DNA of 64,000 nucleotides from Typha latifolia (taxonomy: Eukaryota > Streptophyta > Magnoliopsida > Poales > Typhaceae), in contig CM034107.1 of NCBI GenBank assembly GCA_019914945.1, positions 5,084,001-5,148,000 on the forward strand, read 5' to 3'. Below, one piece after another: positions 39,091 to 52,207 of this stretch. Each line of letters begins with the position of its first letter. The first letter of the stretch is position 1. A model generated the notes under the pieces. That model was not told the DNA's origin, did not search any database, and saw only the letters and a list, made by a program, of their open reading frames with translations. Made by a program: the position numbers and the translations under genes.

Positions 39091-39290
39091 TTTAGTGGGA
39101 CATACAAGCAAATATGAGATTTTCTAAAGAGTATGTATGCAAAAAAAAAATATTGCCTTTTTTTTTGGGTGGTAATCAAGGTTAGAAGTCAAGATCCAAG
39201 ATGGATCACTTAATATAATACTGTTATATTCATGGATATTTAGCAGTGTTGTTACACTTGCTAGTTGCTTGCATAAGAATGGATGGTTGA
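38010..39290. other. Intergenic sequence with simple repeats
   Basis: A 91-codon open frame at 38057-38332 has no recognisable domain and is not called as a gene. A CT-rich run lies at 38776-38811 and an (AT)n run of about 30 bp near 39053-39085. AT-rich otherwise. Confidence 0.5.
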
Positions 39291-39293
39291 TTC

Positions 39294-39621
39294 TAGGGGT
39301 GTTAACGAGCGGAGCCTGAGTGAGCCGGCTCTAGCTCAAACTTGGCTTGAAATTATTTTCGAGCCCTATTATGTTGTTTAGGTTCAACTCAGCTCAACTC
39401 GAGCCAAGCCTAACTTGATTAGAGGATGAAGAGGCGGTGGCGGTGTGGACGGCGGCTTGCCGAAGGAGGAGTAGGAGAATGATGGAGGAGGAAGCTGACG
39501 AAGAGGAGGCAACGACTTATCGATGGAGGAGGAGGTCGGAGGAGATGGTCAATGGAGGAGGAGGAGGTCTATGGAGAGGAGGAAGAAGAGGAGGCTGACA
39601 TCCCTTGTTTTGACATCCCTT
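39294..39621. mobile_element. Non-autonomous hAT element with 8-bp target duplication
   Basis: The 328-bp insert begins TAGGGGTGTTAACGAGC and ends TGACATCCCTT. It is flanked by a perfect 8-bp duplication GTTGATTC (39286-39293 and 39622-39629). The start shares TAGGGGTG with the hAT element at 16287, so the same transposase group may have moved it. The interior is first rich in GAGCC/GGCTC, then in GGAGGA repeats, and is non-coding. The 14-bp TGACATCCCTTGTT is duplicated at the right end. Confidence 0.72.
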
Positions 39622-39675
39622 GTTGATTCCACTAGATTCTTTTTTATGAGATTATATGCATGGTAGCCAAATATG

Positions 39676-40067
39676 GAGTGATTGACCAAACTAGCTTTAT
39701 TTTAATTTTTATTTATCAAAATAGATTGCCCCTCAAATTTATTATTAAAAGGGAATTTCTATACTGTTGCAATACCTAAAATGCCGAACTCATAAGAGTT
39801 CTACATTTTCACTCAACCGCTAACTAGTTCAACATTTTTATATAATGGTAAAATGTTGAAATATTTAGCGTTTTATTTATAAGAATTCGTTTAAGTTAGT
39901 GTTTCAGTTGCCTAAGTTAAAACGTTACTTTTATATTATAAACTCTTATAAGTTTAGCCTTTTTTTTATAGGGCTACAGTATAATAGACCTATTTTGGTA
40001 ATAAATTTGAGGGACAATTTATATTGGTAAAAAATTTTAGAATAAGGATAGTTTGGTAAAAAAACAG
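39676..40067. mobile_element. Foldback Mutator-like MITE with 10-bp target duplication
   Basis: The 392-bp insert is flanked by the perfect direct repeat GCCAAATATG (39666-39675 and 40068-40077), close to the 9-10 bp duplications made by Mutator-like transposases. The two ends are long inverted copies: GACCAAACTAGC against TACCAAACTATC, and GCCCCTCAAATTTATTA against GTCCCTCAAATTTATTA. Similarity continues inward through CATAAGAGTT/TATAAGAGTT to a centre with the exact stem TTCAACATTTT/AAAATGTTGAA. The whole element can thus fold into one hairpin. It has no coding capacity. Confidence 0.82.
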
Positions 40068-40077
40068 GCCAAATATG

Positions 40078-41560
40078 TCTTGAATCATGGGAAGTCATTC
40101 ACAATTCTAATTTATTCTCGAAATAAATTTGCATATAACACCCTAAATTTTAGAAAAATATGTGATTTGAACTCCACATTTTTTAATATTAGCAAATCGG
40201 ACCTAACTATTTGTGAAATGAGCAAAAATGTACATTGTTGTTAGAGTTACCTGAAAAGTAATTTAATAGAATTTTCCACTCTAATACTGTTGTTTAACTC
40301 ATTCTAAATGTTAGATAATTTAACCAAAACCCTGTATGACTTGAGTCTAAGTACTGAATGGGGGTAACTGGCATCATTTTTTAGTGGTTTAGATAACTTA
40401 GATCTATGCTAAAAAGAATATAGTATATGATTGTGAATTAAGCTAAAAGTATAATTATTATCTTTAGTATAATATGAAAAATATATTAGTTTTAAAGAGA
40501 AATAAATGACATATAAAAAAATTAATGGACCAAAATGCCTTTTGACTTTGATGATATTAGAATAAAAAATTATTATTAAATGAATTAAATATTTAATGTT
40601 TAAAAATATAAAAAATGTGTCATTTTTTGCTAAGGTTGTGGGTTTGTAAGGCCACTGAGGATTTGGCATATTATAAGGTAAAATAACTATTATTTTATTT
40701 CCTTCCAGCCTTATAAGCCTGTTTATAAGTTACACTATATATATATTTTTTTTTCCAAAAAGTCCTCGTTATTACAAATTTTATTTAAAATAATAAAAGA
40801 AAGTTATTGCAAGCTTAGAAGTTCATAAGCCTACAACTATCTTATAAGTTACTAGAGAAAAATGTATTTATTTCAAAGGAAAATTAATGATATATAAAAG
40901 AGGATTTAAAATATGGGTGCTAGTATTATTTTTATCTGACATGAAAAAGTGAAAAACATTTATTCTTTAGGAAAATTAAATATATGATACAAATAGCACC
41001 AAACTATTATTATTAAATTTATAAAACATATATGTAAACTTTTTGTGAAATTATAATTTATGGTTAAATATATTTTACCTTCTTATACTTAGACTCCAAA
41101 TCTCTAAATTTGGAGCCCCATCAAAAAATTTAGAACCTCGCTCTATTTATTTTCTAATTTTTTTTAAATTCAAAATTTTCCCTTTAAATATTTAATCTAA
41201 TAATTTTAATTTTATCTGTATTTTTTATTAAATAATTTGATTAGTTAAACTGGGTATATAATTAGTTTTACAAATTAGCTTTTAATAAAAAATAGTATGA
41301 AAGGTCTCATTGAGACCTTTAAAATGAGTCCAATATTATTTTTGAGTTAATTTAAATTTTAAAATATTTTAATTTATATAATAAATAATTTTAGTAGTAT
41401 AAAAGAACAACATAAAAATATGAATTTTGTAGGAATAATATACAACAAATGATGATGAACAAATTAGAAAATGACAAAAAAGTTAAATCTATGAGCTATG
41501 CAATTAATATCCTCTGAATATTTAGTCATTCTCTCAAGCATTTTTTTCATGCAAAAATAA
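40078..41560. other. AT-rich intergenic sequence
   Basis: Very AT-rich sequence with degenerate repeats (for example TTGTAAGGCC and CTTATAAG motifs near 40640-40850). No coding or terminal-repeat structure could be supported. Confidence 0.5.
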
Positions 41561-41589
41561 ATTAATATCATCTACTAACACTTCCTCTT

Positions 41590-44500
41590 ACATATCAAAT
41601 AAGTATTTTGGTTTTGTTTGTATATATACATATCAATCTTTGTCAATGGGAACTTGTATATAAAAGACTTGTCTTGCTTGCAAGGCTAATATGAATGGCT
41701 CATTAGACAACTCTCGTCCAATGAAAAGTAGTCACTTGAAGTGCACTAAAGTGAAGTCTAAATCATCTTTTCTAATTCCTCTATCTTGTTCTCATACATG
41801 AACCTAATCACATTTGAATAATACTACTTTGAAGTGCTCATAGTAGTTTATCTCAACGATATCCTTCTGAATACCAAAACTTGATGTCTTGGTAGTCACT
41901 ATTCCACTATTTTATATTGTTCATTTTCTTTCACAATCTTTTGTATGAAATCTAAAGCCATTGATTACATAGCTTTTATATCTTCCTGCTATTCTTTGAG
42001 AACCACGAGCGAGTGAAATAATTTCCTCCGGTATATGTTCACTATATTCTTCAAAGGAATTTGTAAACCTATTTAATAAGAAAAGTCACCATATAAATCA
42101 ATACATCACCACATATTTATAAAATACAAAAGTAATAATTAGCTCGTAACACCTTGTGCTAAATTAAAACATACATGGGCTCTAAAGTAATTATGAAATT
42201 TTTATTATGAATACGTTCTATTTTCATTTGTCATGCTCGATGCTTCCTCTCCTTAATTGAATTTATATGTATCCTATATTTTTATGCAATTTTAGTAACA
42301 TAAGAATCATGTTAGAGAAACAATTACGTATAAATTATGTTAGTTACAGGACTCAAGATATGGGAAAACAATATCACAATTAAACAGATCAAAGAGATGT
42401 GCTAAAATACATGAAGTATTGTCTAACTCAAAAAACAGAGGATCAGTCATGCCACGTCCTTTATAGAATAGAAAAAATTGTCCATCTTCTTGATTGCTAA
42501 CATTATCTTCAAAGTTCCTCATAGGTCGATTAAACCTTGTCTGAACACCTCCCAAATAACGTGAGCAAAATGTTAAGCTCTCCTACAAGATATCCTTCTG
42601 CAACTGAACCCTCTAGGTGACTTGGATTTTGCATATATGACTTTAGTGTTAGTAGATACCTATATAATTATAAAAGAATACAAGAATAAATACATTTAGC
42701 ATGCGAAAGGAAAAAAATGTTAAAATCACAATCTCATTCTATTTTTATTATCATAACATACCTCTCGATTGGGTACATCCATCGATAATGCACTAGCCCA
42801 GCTATCCTAGCTTCTTCAGCTAGATGAATAGGAAGATGTACCATAATGTCAAAAAAATTTGGTGGAAAAATTCTTTGTAACTGACAAAGTGTTGGTGCAA
42901 TCTGAGATTCTAAATGTTGGCAATCTTTTTCTTTTGATGGATGTGGAGCATAATTTTGTAAAGAAAGTACTTAGATAACAAGAACAGAGCTAATATTATT
43001 TGACAAGACTCTACGTATAGCTATAGGGACAAGTTGTTGCATCAAGATATGGCTATCATGGCTTTTAAGCCCTGATATATTTTTGTCTTTTAGATGCACA
43101 CATCTTTCAATATTACTTGCATATTCATTAGGAACTTTGATTGTCTTTAATAATTTACAAAAAGTATCTTTCTCTTTTGATTATAATGTGAAACAAGCAG
43201 AGGGTAGAAAAGTTCTAACACCAACTTGCTTAGGGTGAAGTGACTCTCTAATGCCCAAAGCTTGTAAATCAAGATGAGCGTTCACATAATTCTTTGATCT
43301 TTCTTCAATATTTAATAATGTTGACAACAAACTTTCACAAATATTCTTCTCAATATGCATTGCATCTAAATTGTGACGCAATAGAAGTTTTTCCCAATAA
43401 GTCAATGAGAACAATATACTTCTTTTCTTCCAATTATGTGGTAACATCATATATTTTTCTTGCCTTTTTCAAACCCCTAAATAGTTCTTTTGCTTCCCAA
43501 AGGTATTAATGACGCCTTGTAGTTGACCTAATATCTCAAAACCTGAGCATCTCTAATTTCTTGCGTTCCATCAAATGATACATTTTTTACATCGAAATCT
43601 ATGATTATATTCTAGTAATTGACGATGGCCCATGTAGTAAAACTTTCGACTATGCTTCAATTTGAGAATGAGTATCACTATTACAAGGACATACTAATCT
43701 TCCTTTAGTGCTCTAATAAATTTGCATAGCTAGGGAAATCACTAATAGTCCATATAATTGCTGCATGCATGACAAAATTTTGACTTCTTGAGGCATCAAA
43801 AGTGTAAATATCATCTATCCATAAGTCGTTAAGTTCATCAGTTAATGGTTACAAATGCATATCAATATCATTTTCTGGTGCACTAGGGTTAGGAATAAGC
43901 AAAGACAACATAAAATATGGTTTTTTCATACACAACAATGGTGGAAGGTTATATGGAAAAAAATTATCAGCCATGTAGTATGAGTAATACTCATTGTTCT
44001 AAAGGGGTTAAAGCCATCACCTGTAATCCGAACCTTATATTTGTGAGGTTCAGAAGAAAATTTTGGATGTTGAAAATCAAATGTTTCCATACTGGGGAAT
44101 CAGTCGAATGTCTTATTACTCTATTTGTGCAGCCTTCTTGATGCTATCTCATAAGTGATGCTATCTTAGAAGACATGAACAGTCTTTGTAACCTCGGTTT
44201 TAGCAGAAAGTGTCGTAAAACTTTAGTAGGAACTTTTGAATTACTTTCCATTAGGGCATTTGTATCATCTTCTTCACATGTTTCAACTTCTTTCCATATT
44301 GAGGTACCACAATATTAGCATGATGTTGCATTGGCATTCTCTTTGTAATATAACATATAATCATTTGGACATGCATGAATTTTGTTATATCCCAAGGCTA
44401 AATCCCAAATAATTTTGTTAGCATGATGCTTCGCCTTCTGGTAATACCTTCTTCAACAACTCAAGCAATTGTGTAAATGAAATGTTACTCCATCTATTGA

Positions 44501-45060
44501 GGCACTTCAAGTGAAATAGGTGAACAATAAAAGAAAGTTAGCTAAATGTCTTGTATCTCCGATACAATTCTTTTTGGGCATCTTCTACTAGTTTATAAAA
44601 TTTGTGCACTTCTACATTAGGCTCTTCTTGACTTTTCTCTTGTCATCTTCCTTGTTATCTAGATCTAAAAATCTAAATGCATTATGTAACATCTTATGGA
44701 TGTCGTCATGGCTTTTTGATCCAACATCCCTAAATAAAGTACTAATTTTTCTATGAAAAATCCAACTTGTGTAACCACTTAAAAATCTATAAGAAAATAA
44801 ATGATCAAGAACTTTTTCTTGATTATGCCAAAAGCGATTAGTGCATTTTATACATGGACATAAGATTTAGTCCTCCTTGAGCTGCATTGTCAAATGCAAA
44901 TTTAAGAAACTGATTAACTCCATCAATTTATGTTGTACTTCCCCTACATTTTCACATTAAATGTGATCAAAATATGAGAGAATAGATCATAATTGCGAAC
45001 AAAACGATTGAAAAAAGAAACTGTTATATAGGGAGCAACCATGACTCTTCAATCCAGCTT
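41590..45060 (-). mobile_element. CACTA (En/Spm) transposon coding region, TNP2 type, decayed
   Basis: Read from 45060 downward: a transposase-associated domain (44640-45050, FLKFAFDNAAQGG, then CIKCTNRFWHNQ), the TNP2 domain (about 43180-44350, LLKPRLQRLFMSSK and LLRHNLDAMHIEKNICESLL), DUF4218 (42330-42880, FFDIMVHLPIHLAEEARI, then YRWMYPIER) and DUF4216 (41590-42070, VINGFRFHTKDCERK). Domain order is complete for a CACTA transposase. Numerous stops and frame changes make it a pseudogene. CACTAC-type termini were not found nearby. Confidence 0.85.
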
Positions 45061-47726
45061 CTATCTATCATATTTAAATTATGATTTTCTTAGAAAAATC
45101 TACAAAATTTAGGAAGAAGAATCTCTTTGATAAAATATATATATATATATATAAGTATATGGTTCCATTTATAATTTAGAATGAGCACAACTAATGCATT
45201 TAACTCTAAATTTAAAGTTTAAATGCCACTGAATATGAACATGATACTAAACTAAGAGAATCCAAAATAAATACAGAACTAAACATTTAATTAGTGCAAA
45301 TTATATTTTTAATGAACTTATATGCTTCTAAACAATGAATACGGGTGTAATCATACTGAAGATCAAAACAAACAAAAGAAATCTAACTTCATTTTGAAAC
45401 AAAGCATATGCATCTACTTATACAAACATTTGTACACGTATACGACCACTCAAAAAAAAAAGAAAAAAAAAAAGAAATCAAACTAGCATCCAAGTATCTT
45501 GGATAGCTAATCACCCAAAAACCATCTTCCAATACATTTGCAACAACACTCTTCTCATCCTAGGCAATTTCATAAATATGATAAGATGTCCCTTCAAAAA
45601 GATTTAATCCAATTCGCAATCGGTTTTGGATATGAATTTATATAGAACTTTCGAGAGAATTTTTAGAGGATCAAGTTGTTGGATTGACATAAATTTTTGA
45701 TATGGTATAGCCTTGGAGAAAAGCTTTCTAAGAATCCAATTTTGCTCAAATTGGATGACTAGATTAGTAGATATCTCTAGAATAACGGACGAAGGTCAGA
45801 GAGTCAAACTTGCGACCTTCGTCTAAAAAAGGAGGAACAAACTAGATACAACTATGCAAAATTCTTCTCCTTTTATTAAAGAAAAAGAAAATTCTAAAAT
45901 CAATTACACGAACGGGAAACAAAATATTTCTTTTGGTAAGATAAGAAAATGACAAACATGGGCTCTAAACATGGGTGTATTCATATGGGTGTGGTCAAGA
46001 AATATGTAATTTAAGGATTTTCTTATGCATCACATGTTAATAGCTTGATAGGATCCAATTCAGTAGGAAGTAGAGGTTTAAAATAGACATCAAATCTCCA
46101 TCAAATAGATGTACATAACTTACAAATTATTAAGCTAAAAGTTGTTGATTAATAATCGCACTCACCGATAGGAAGTAAAGGTTGCCGATTAGAATCCAAG
46201 CCGGCCAACTATTCGAGGATGATGAATAATGCACAAACTTAATCTAAAGTTTGTTAATCTATAGTGTGAGCATGCATGAGATTTTATTTTGCCGCTATTT
46301 TTTTAGACTATGTGTGCAAATTTTGTGAAAGAGAGTTCTCTTCTAAGTGTACCAAAAAATGTATCCAAAGAGAACCAAAAGACATGGTAGTGGTTATTAT
46401 TTTTTAATTGTGTATATACCAATAACAAACCCCATGAGTTCTATTAGCAATTAATTTAGAATTAATAATATAATAGTTATATAAAAGGAAAATTTATATG
46501 CATAAAGTTCATATACCCAAAGCTACTTTAGAAAGTTAGGATTTGGGTTTAGGGTTTCAAGGATTTTTTTTTTTTTTGTGTGGTTATGGGGCTTTCTTAT
46601 CTAACTACTTAATTGACATTTATCTTCTAGAAAAAATATACAAAATTTATTGATATAAATATAGAAAAAATTTCATATGACACCTGCCTTGTAATGAAAT
46701 TATTGTTTACACACTATATTTTACTATTTGTAAATTGAGATCTATAATTTAGCGACATCTACGAGTTTGCGAAGAATTCAGGGTGGTAAAGATTGGTCTC
46801 TCTAAAGGTAGTCTGACAAGTACCTTGTCCATTGCTTCAAGGAGATTGATAGCTAATAAATACACGAAATATTCTATTGTTAGATTAGTTAGTTAAACTT
46901 AATAAAACTCTTATATTAAGTTAACTATACTAGAAAGATTATAAAAATACTCTCAGCTAAGTTATGCTTATTTAACTTATACTAAACTCAACCAAACCTA
47001 ACCTAACCTAATCCAACCCTACCCAACCCAACTCAAGGGTATTTTGGTTTTGTAAAAGAAAAAAAATAAAATTTGATGAAATTCCTATCTCCCAAACGGT
47101 GTTAGTTTAAATTTAACTTAGAGTGACTTCTGTACATATTTACTAAATCATAGATTTAATCTTAAAAAATAATCAAAATAACTTTGGTTTAAATTTAACC
47201 TGAAAGAACACGACGGAATGAAGAATTTTCTATTAGTATAAAAAAATTAAAAAATTTAAATACCTATATATATATATATACATTCTCAATTTTTTTTTCT
47301 TTTCTTTTTGACTTGGTACCCATAGCTCTTTGATCATTTTATACCTACAGTTAAAGCTAACTAATGCGTATGATTACTTTCAGATAGAAAACCTAATATT
47401 GCGGTATTAAACTCAAAATGTAGAGGTTGAATGATAAATACACATAACGTAAGGTGTAAATAATAAGAAAAGCAAAATGTATAGTGTTTTTGATTAGTTT
47501 CTCTTATTTTTAAGTTAATAAAAATATTTAAGGGTTTTAAGGTCATTTTACATCTCTAATTACTTAACTCATTTGTATGGTAATTTACCATTAAGAAAAC
47601 TAATGACATAGTGTTTTTGAGAAAATTTAAGTAAAATATAGGGTCAAATGATAAATATCCGTATGATAGGGTGCTAATGATATTACATATAAAATGTAAG
47701 GTGCTTTTGATAAATTTGCCTAAAGT
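45061..47726. other. Non-coding stretch, probably the 5' part of the CACTA element plus AT-rich spacer
   Basis: An (AT)n run is near 45138-45155. A perfect 10-bp inverted repeat GACGAAGGTC/GACCTTCGTC lies at 45788-45797 and 45814-45823. A degenerate CCTAACC-rich patch is near 46985-47035. The tail at 47630-47720 carries TATAGGGTCAAATGATAAAT, similar to 56224-56243. No gene was recognised. Confidence 0.5.
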
Positions 47727-48048
47727 CTATTAATATTCAACTTTTGTGGCAATAAAGATAAGTGCTGCTAATTGTTAATGTTCGGCAACAAAAATAAAAA
47801 TAAAAATGTTGCTAGAATTTTTAGCAGCTAAATTTTGCTGCTACTTAATAAAATTTATCAGCACTATAAAATAATTGCTACTAAATATCTAGTTGTAGCA
47901 GTATTATAAATCAAAATGTTCATAAAGGATCCACTTTAGCTGCATTGAAGCAAAAGTGTATTTCTTAAATTGTTGCTTAATTAATTTATTAGCAATAGTT
48001 TAGAAATTGGTACTAAGAAAGTGCTGCAAAATCTCAACTTTGTAGTAG
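47727..48048. mobile_element. Probable CACTA terminal/subterminal region
   Basis: Clusters of TTAGCAGC, GTGCTGCTA and TTGCTGCTAC motifs in both orientations are typical of CACTA subterminal arrays. The right end TCAACTTTGTAGTAG reads CTACTACAAAGTTGA on the minus strand, resembling the CACTACAAGAA terminus. It may be the end of the minus-strand element at 41590-45060 or a small non-autonomous relative. Confidence 0.5.
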
Positions 48049-50860
48049 TTATATATCTATATATAAAAGGTGGTCTTATAAAATAAAAAATAACCAAATT
48101 CCTTAAAATTATTACATAATCTGATCAGAGAAACTAATGAGCAGTGGTTAAATCTTATAACCGGCGGCCTACGACAGAGATAAATTTGAAAGAACTAGCT
48201 CTTTTATCTGGTTCATAATTAATCTTCAGGCCGAGTTTTGATCCTAATCAAAGAAGTTGATAGAAAAACTCTAATTCTGATTCACTTATTTCCCAAGTTA
48301 TGCGTGCTTATCTGGGTGGAGTAGCAAAGGTTGACTTGCTTGTCCTTCTTGTAATAAGGATACCTGCTCAAAATATTTGAAGCACGGTAGAAAGTTTTTG
48401 TTATAAATTTCGACATGATGTAGTTTCATTTGATGGTAATAGTGACCATGCAAAAGCACCTGTTTAGCTTTCAGGATCAGATATTCTAGAACAAGTGAAA
48501 GATGTGGTCAATACTTTGGGGAAGCATAATAATAATCAAATTTGGAAGAAACCTGGACAACCAGATGTCATGCATCAATAATATAATTAGAAGAAAAAAA
48601 GTATTTTCTTTGTATTACCATATTGGAAAACATTATTGTTGCAAGAAGGAGATGGGCATAAGACATGATCTACATCTAATAGCAAGAGGTAATAAAATAT
48701 ATCTTCCACCGGCATATTTTTCTTTGAGCAGAATGGAGAAAGAGTTATTCTGTAAGGTGTTAAAAGAAGAAAAGTTTTCAGATGGCTATGCATCGAATAT
48801 TTCAAATCATGTGTGTGTCAAAGAAAGAAGAATATTAGGTCTCAAAAGCCATGACAATCATATCTTAATACAAGAAAAATTTTGCCAAAAAATGTCAATT
48901 CAGCACTATTAGAATTAAACAATTTCTTTAGAGAATTATGCTCCAAAGTTCTCCATGTAATGGATATACAACAGTTAGAGCAACAAATTACTTTGACTAT
49001 TCATCTTGCAGTACTGTTGGATGTATCCAATTGAGAGGTATGAATATTTTTAAGCATGCTCTAATTTCTCTTATTTTATTTTTGCCATGAATAATATTAG
49101 AACTATACTTTATTGCACAGATATCTTTCACATAGTTATATAGTGGAGGAAAGCCTAATATTTTAGAGTCATTATTTACATGGTGCACACACTAGATTTA
49201 ACTGTCCGGTGAGAAATGATGACTTGAACAATGGTCCATATCATGGAAAACAATTTTTATCACTCGGTGGTCGTCCTCTACATGATGGTGATATAATCAC
49301 AGTAGATTATACAACTTTCGCACAAGCACATAGATACATGTTGTTCAAAGTATGATATTGATGAAACAAAAATAAAACATGGGTTATGAAAGCTCTCGGA
49401 AAGAAGTGGAAAGATTATAAATGTGAACTAAAAAGACGTCACTTTGATTCTCCTGACAATAATGAAGACTGACTTGCTGATTATGATCCTAGAGTTCTAC
49501 CACAATAATGGATAAGCCTAGTCAATTATTGGAATAGTGAAGAAGGAAAGGTAATACTCTTTTAATTTATTTGCAATCTTATTTATCTAGTTTTAAATAT
49601 TGTATTAAACTTGTGTTTTAACGAATATAAGCATGTTGTGAGAAGAACAAAATGATTCGTGCAAAATAAACTACTACCCACACTGCTTGTATCTGTGAAG
49701 AGGTGAATTATTATTTAATCATTTAGATTTAATATATTACTTAAGTATTTCTCTTATGAATTATATTGCTAATGGTAAAAATAGTGAAAGAAAAAAAAAA
49801 GGTGAAGATATAATGAGAGCTATGATTTACAAGATTACCCATTTTATAAAGATGGAACACCTTTGAGTACATATTGTGCTGAAAAAGTTGTGAGTCAATA
49901 ATTTTCCTTCCTACTTAGATAATTAATATTGGCCTTTCTTATATGATATTCATTTTCATCATTTTTTATTTATTTTAACATCAAGTACTAAATAAAATTT
50001 ATATATATTCTTAGTTAGAGATGAAAAAAATAGCTACTCGCCAACTGGAGGAGGGTGTGGAAAAAGAAAAAGATCACAATGACATGATGTAGAAAGAGGC
50101 GGCCGTGTTCGTGGTATATAGCAGAAAAAGCTGTATAGAGGAAAATCATGCATTACGAGAAAGAGTTGAATTTTTTGAACGTGAGTTGGCTGAAATAAAA
50201 TTATTAATGAAAAGGGATGCTAATATTGACCAGATGGATAATATACCAGTTGTAAAATTATGACTCATTCTTTTTAAACATAGAATATTTCTTAACAAAA
50301 TATTTCCAATGAACCAAATGCTGCTGATGTTGAACATCATAATTCTGATGAACCAAATGAGAAAGATGCATATTCTTTCTTATTTAGTCATGAAATTCTC
50401 TCAAATCAGGTAATATATAATATTTTACATATTTTTTTAAAAAATTGGCTAACAATACATTGTACTTCAGTTTCGCCTACAGAAAAGGAAGAGAATTCAA
50501 TAGGACAAATCAAGGAAAGTAAATCATTCTGTAAAACTTTTTTCTCTTATATGTACGATATTTTATTTATATTATATGATTTTTATTTTATTTATGAGTG
50601 TGGTATATGTCAATGTTTTTATAGGATGGAAAAGCAGTACACTTGTTGTCTATTGGAAAACCTCATCGTTTAGTAGCAAAAAAATTTTATTCAGCACCGA
50701 GATATGATTATAGGTGGAGAAAGGTTAGGACAACAATTTTGGGAGGTCTATGTTGAAGTGGATTAATGAAAACTTAATTCGCACTATAGGAAACTTAAGA
50801 AAATAGGTGATGTTGCAGGATAAAAATTACTTGGCCATCATATCTGGTATGTGTGGTTAC
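48049..50860 (+). mobile_element. Second CACTA element, plus strand: TNP2 remnant and Ptta/En/Spm gene, decayed
   Basis: Plus-strand remains begin mid-TNP2 (SGSDILEQVKDVV, then SIFFVLPYWKTLLLQ near 48605). A DUF4218-like part follows at 48660-49040 (NKIYLPPAYFSLSRMEKELF, YASNISNHVCVKERRILGL, then LLDVSN where WMYPIER is expected in another frame). A Ptta/En/Spm-type second gene runs 49385-50850 (KALGKKWKDYKCELKRRHFD, VLPQ-stop-WISLVNYWNSEEGK, and a charged coil ALRERVEFFERELAEIKLLM). Stops and frame changes occur throughout. The N-terminal half of TNP2 is absent, so the copy is 5'-truncated. Confidence 0.8.
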
Positions 50861-51299
50861 TTGTTTTATTTATTCTTTAATTGTATAAATTTTTTTTATG
50901 TGCAAATTTGCAACTGATCATATGTCATTTTTTTTTTCTACGGATCAAACAAGCGAATAAATGAAATAGATTGGTTATATATATATTTCTATTATGATTG
51001 GATATATATATATATGTCTTATTTAGGAAGACAATTTTGTTAGATTTCTATTTACAGTGAAAATTATAATTATGAAATATTGACTATTTAAGGTGATACA
51101 TTTTTTTTTTGTATTGAACATATGTCTTCTTTTGAAGACAAATTTTGTTATGCTTTATTTATTGAAATTATAATAAAGAGATTAACTAGTTATTTTGTCA
51201 TTCTTTTGGATATTTTGCTGATCTAACAAGTTATTTTGAAGTATCAATTCTAATATCTTTATTTTTATAATTTAATAAATATTTTTTTGTTTGTGTGTT

Positions 51300-51845
51300 T
51301 ATATGTCGGCCAAGCAACATATGCTAACGTTTATATATGTCGACGTATAAACCTTCTGTGGCATTTAAACATAGATGTGAAAAGCACTTTTATCGGCGCT
51401 TACTAAACGTCGGACAATAATATTTGCCACCATATCTAAATGTTGAAATATAAATATTTTTGAACATATGAATCTGTCGGCTAAAATTATATTTCCGACA
51501 TTTTATAAATGCTGGTATATCTATGTTGCCTGACATGTATCTAAATACCGGCACATATAGTTTTCCTAGCATTTTAACTATTGGTCATCCAACTTAAACT
51601 AACTTAATTAATTGACAGTAAAAATTAGCTAGCATTTATGATTTTTGTCTGAAATATTTGTGCTGATGACTATTTATAATGGCTAACATATTTATTGTGG
51701 CACTTCAACTGTCAGAATATTAGTTACCACCGGTGTGTATAAGCGCTGGTAAAGAGATTTTGCCTAGCGTTTCTAATTAAACGTTGGTATGAATCTTTAC
51801 CAACTAAGAGATTAATAGCATTTGCATATACGCTACTAAAACATT
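51300..51845. repeat. CACTA subterminal repeat array
   Basis: Short motifs of the form GTCGG, ACGTCGG, CCGGCAC and CTGGTA recur in both orientations with ATTTAAA-type spacers. Examples are TATCGGCGCTTACTAAACGT (51391-51410) and AATGCTGGTATATC near 51508. Such imperfect inverted arrays near CACTA ends bind the element's own protein. The exact terminus was not found. Confidence 0.55.
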
Positions 51846-52106
51846 ACCCAAAGTTTAAACAATTTGTTATGAGGTATAAAAATACTCCAGTATAAGCATA
51901 TTCTGGCGTGGCGTATAAGCAAATTCTGGCGTAATGATAAAATAGTAGACTTTGACTTAACATGCATAGCAGACTAACAAGCAATAAATAAATATAAGAG
52001 ATTGTTGGAGATAAGTACAACTGAACAATATTAATGCATGCACGAACGGTGCCTCGATCTTGAGAGAAAAGGCATGCATGCAGTCTGTGGACTCGTTGAA
52101 GGAGTG

Positions 52107-52207
<101 letters not shown>

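Noticed and set aside
46979..47035. Telomere-like CCTAACC-rich stretch
   Set aside because: It is short, irregular and not a run of the plant telomere unit CCCTAAA.
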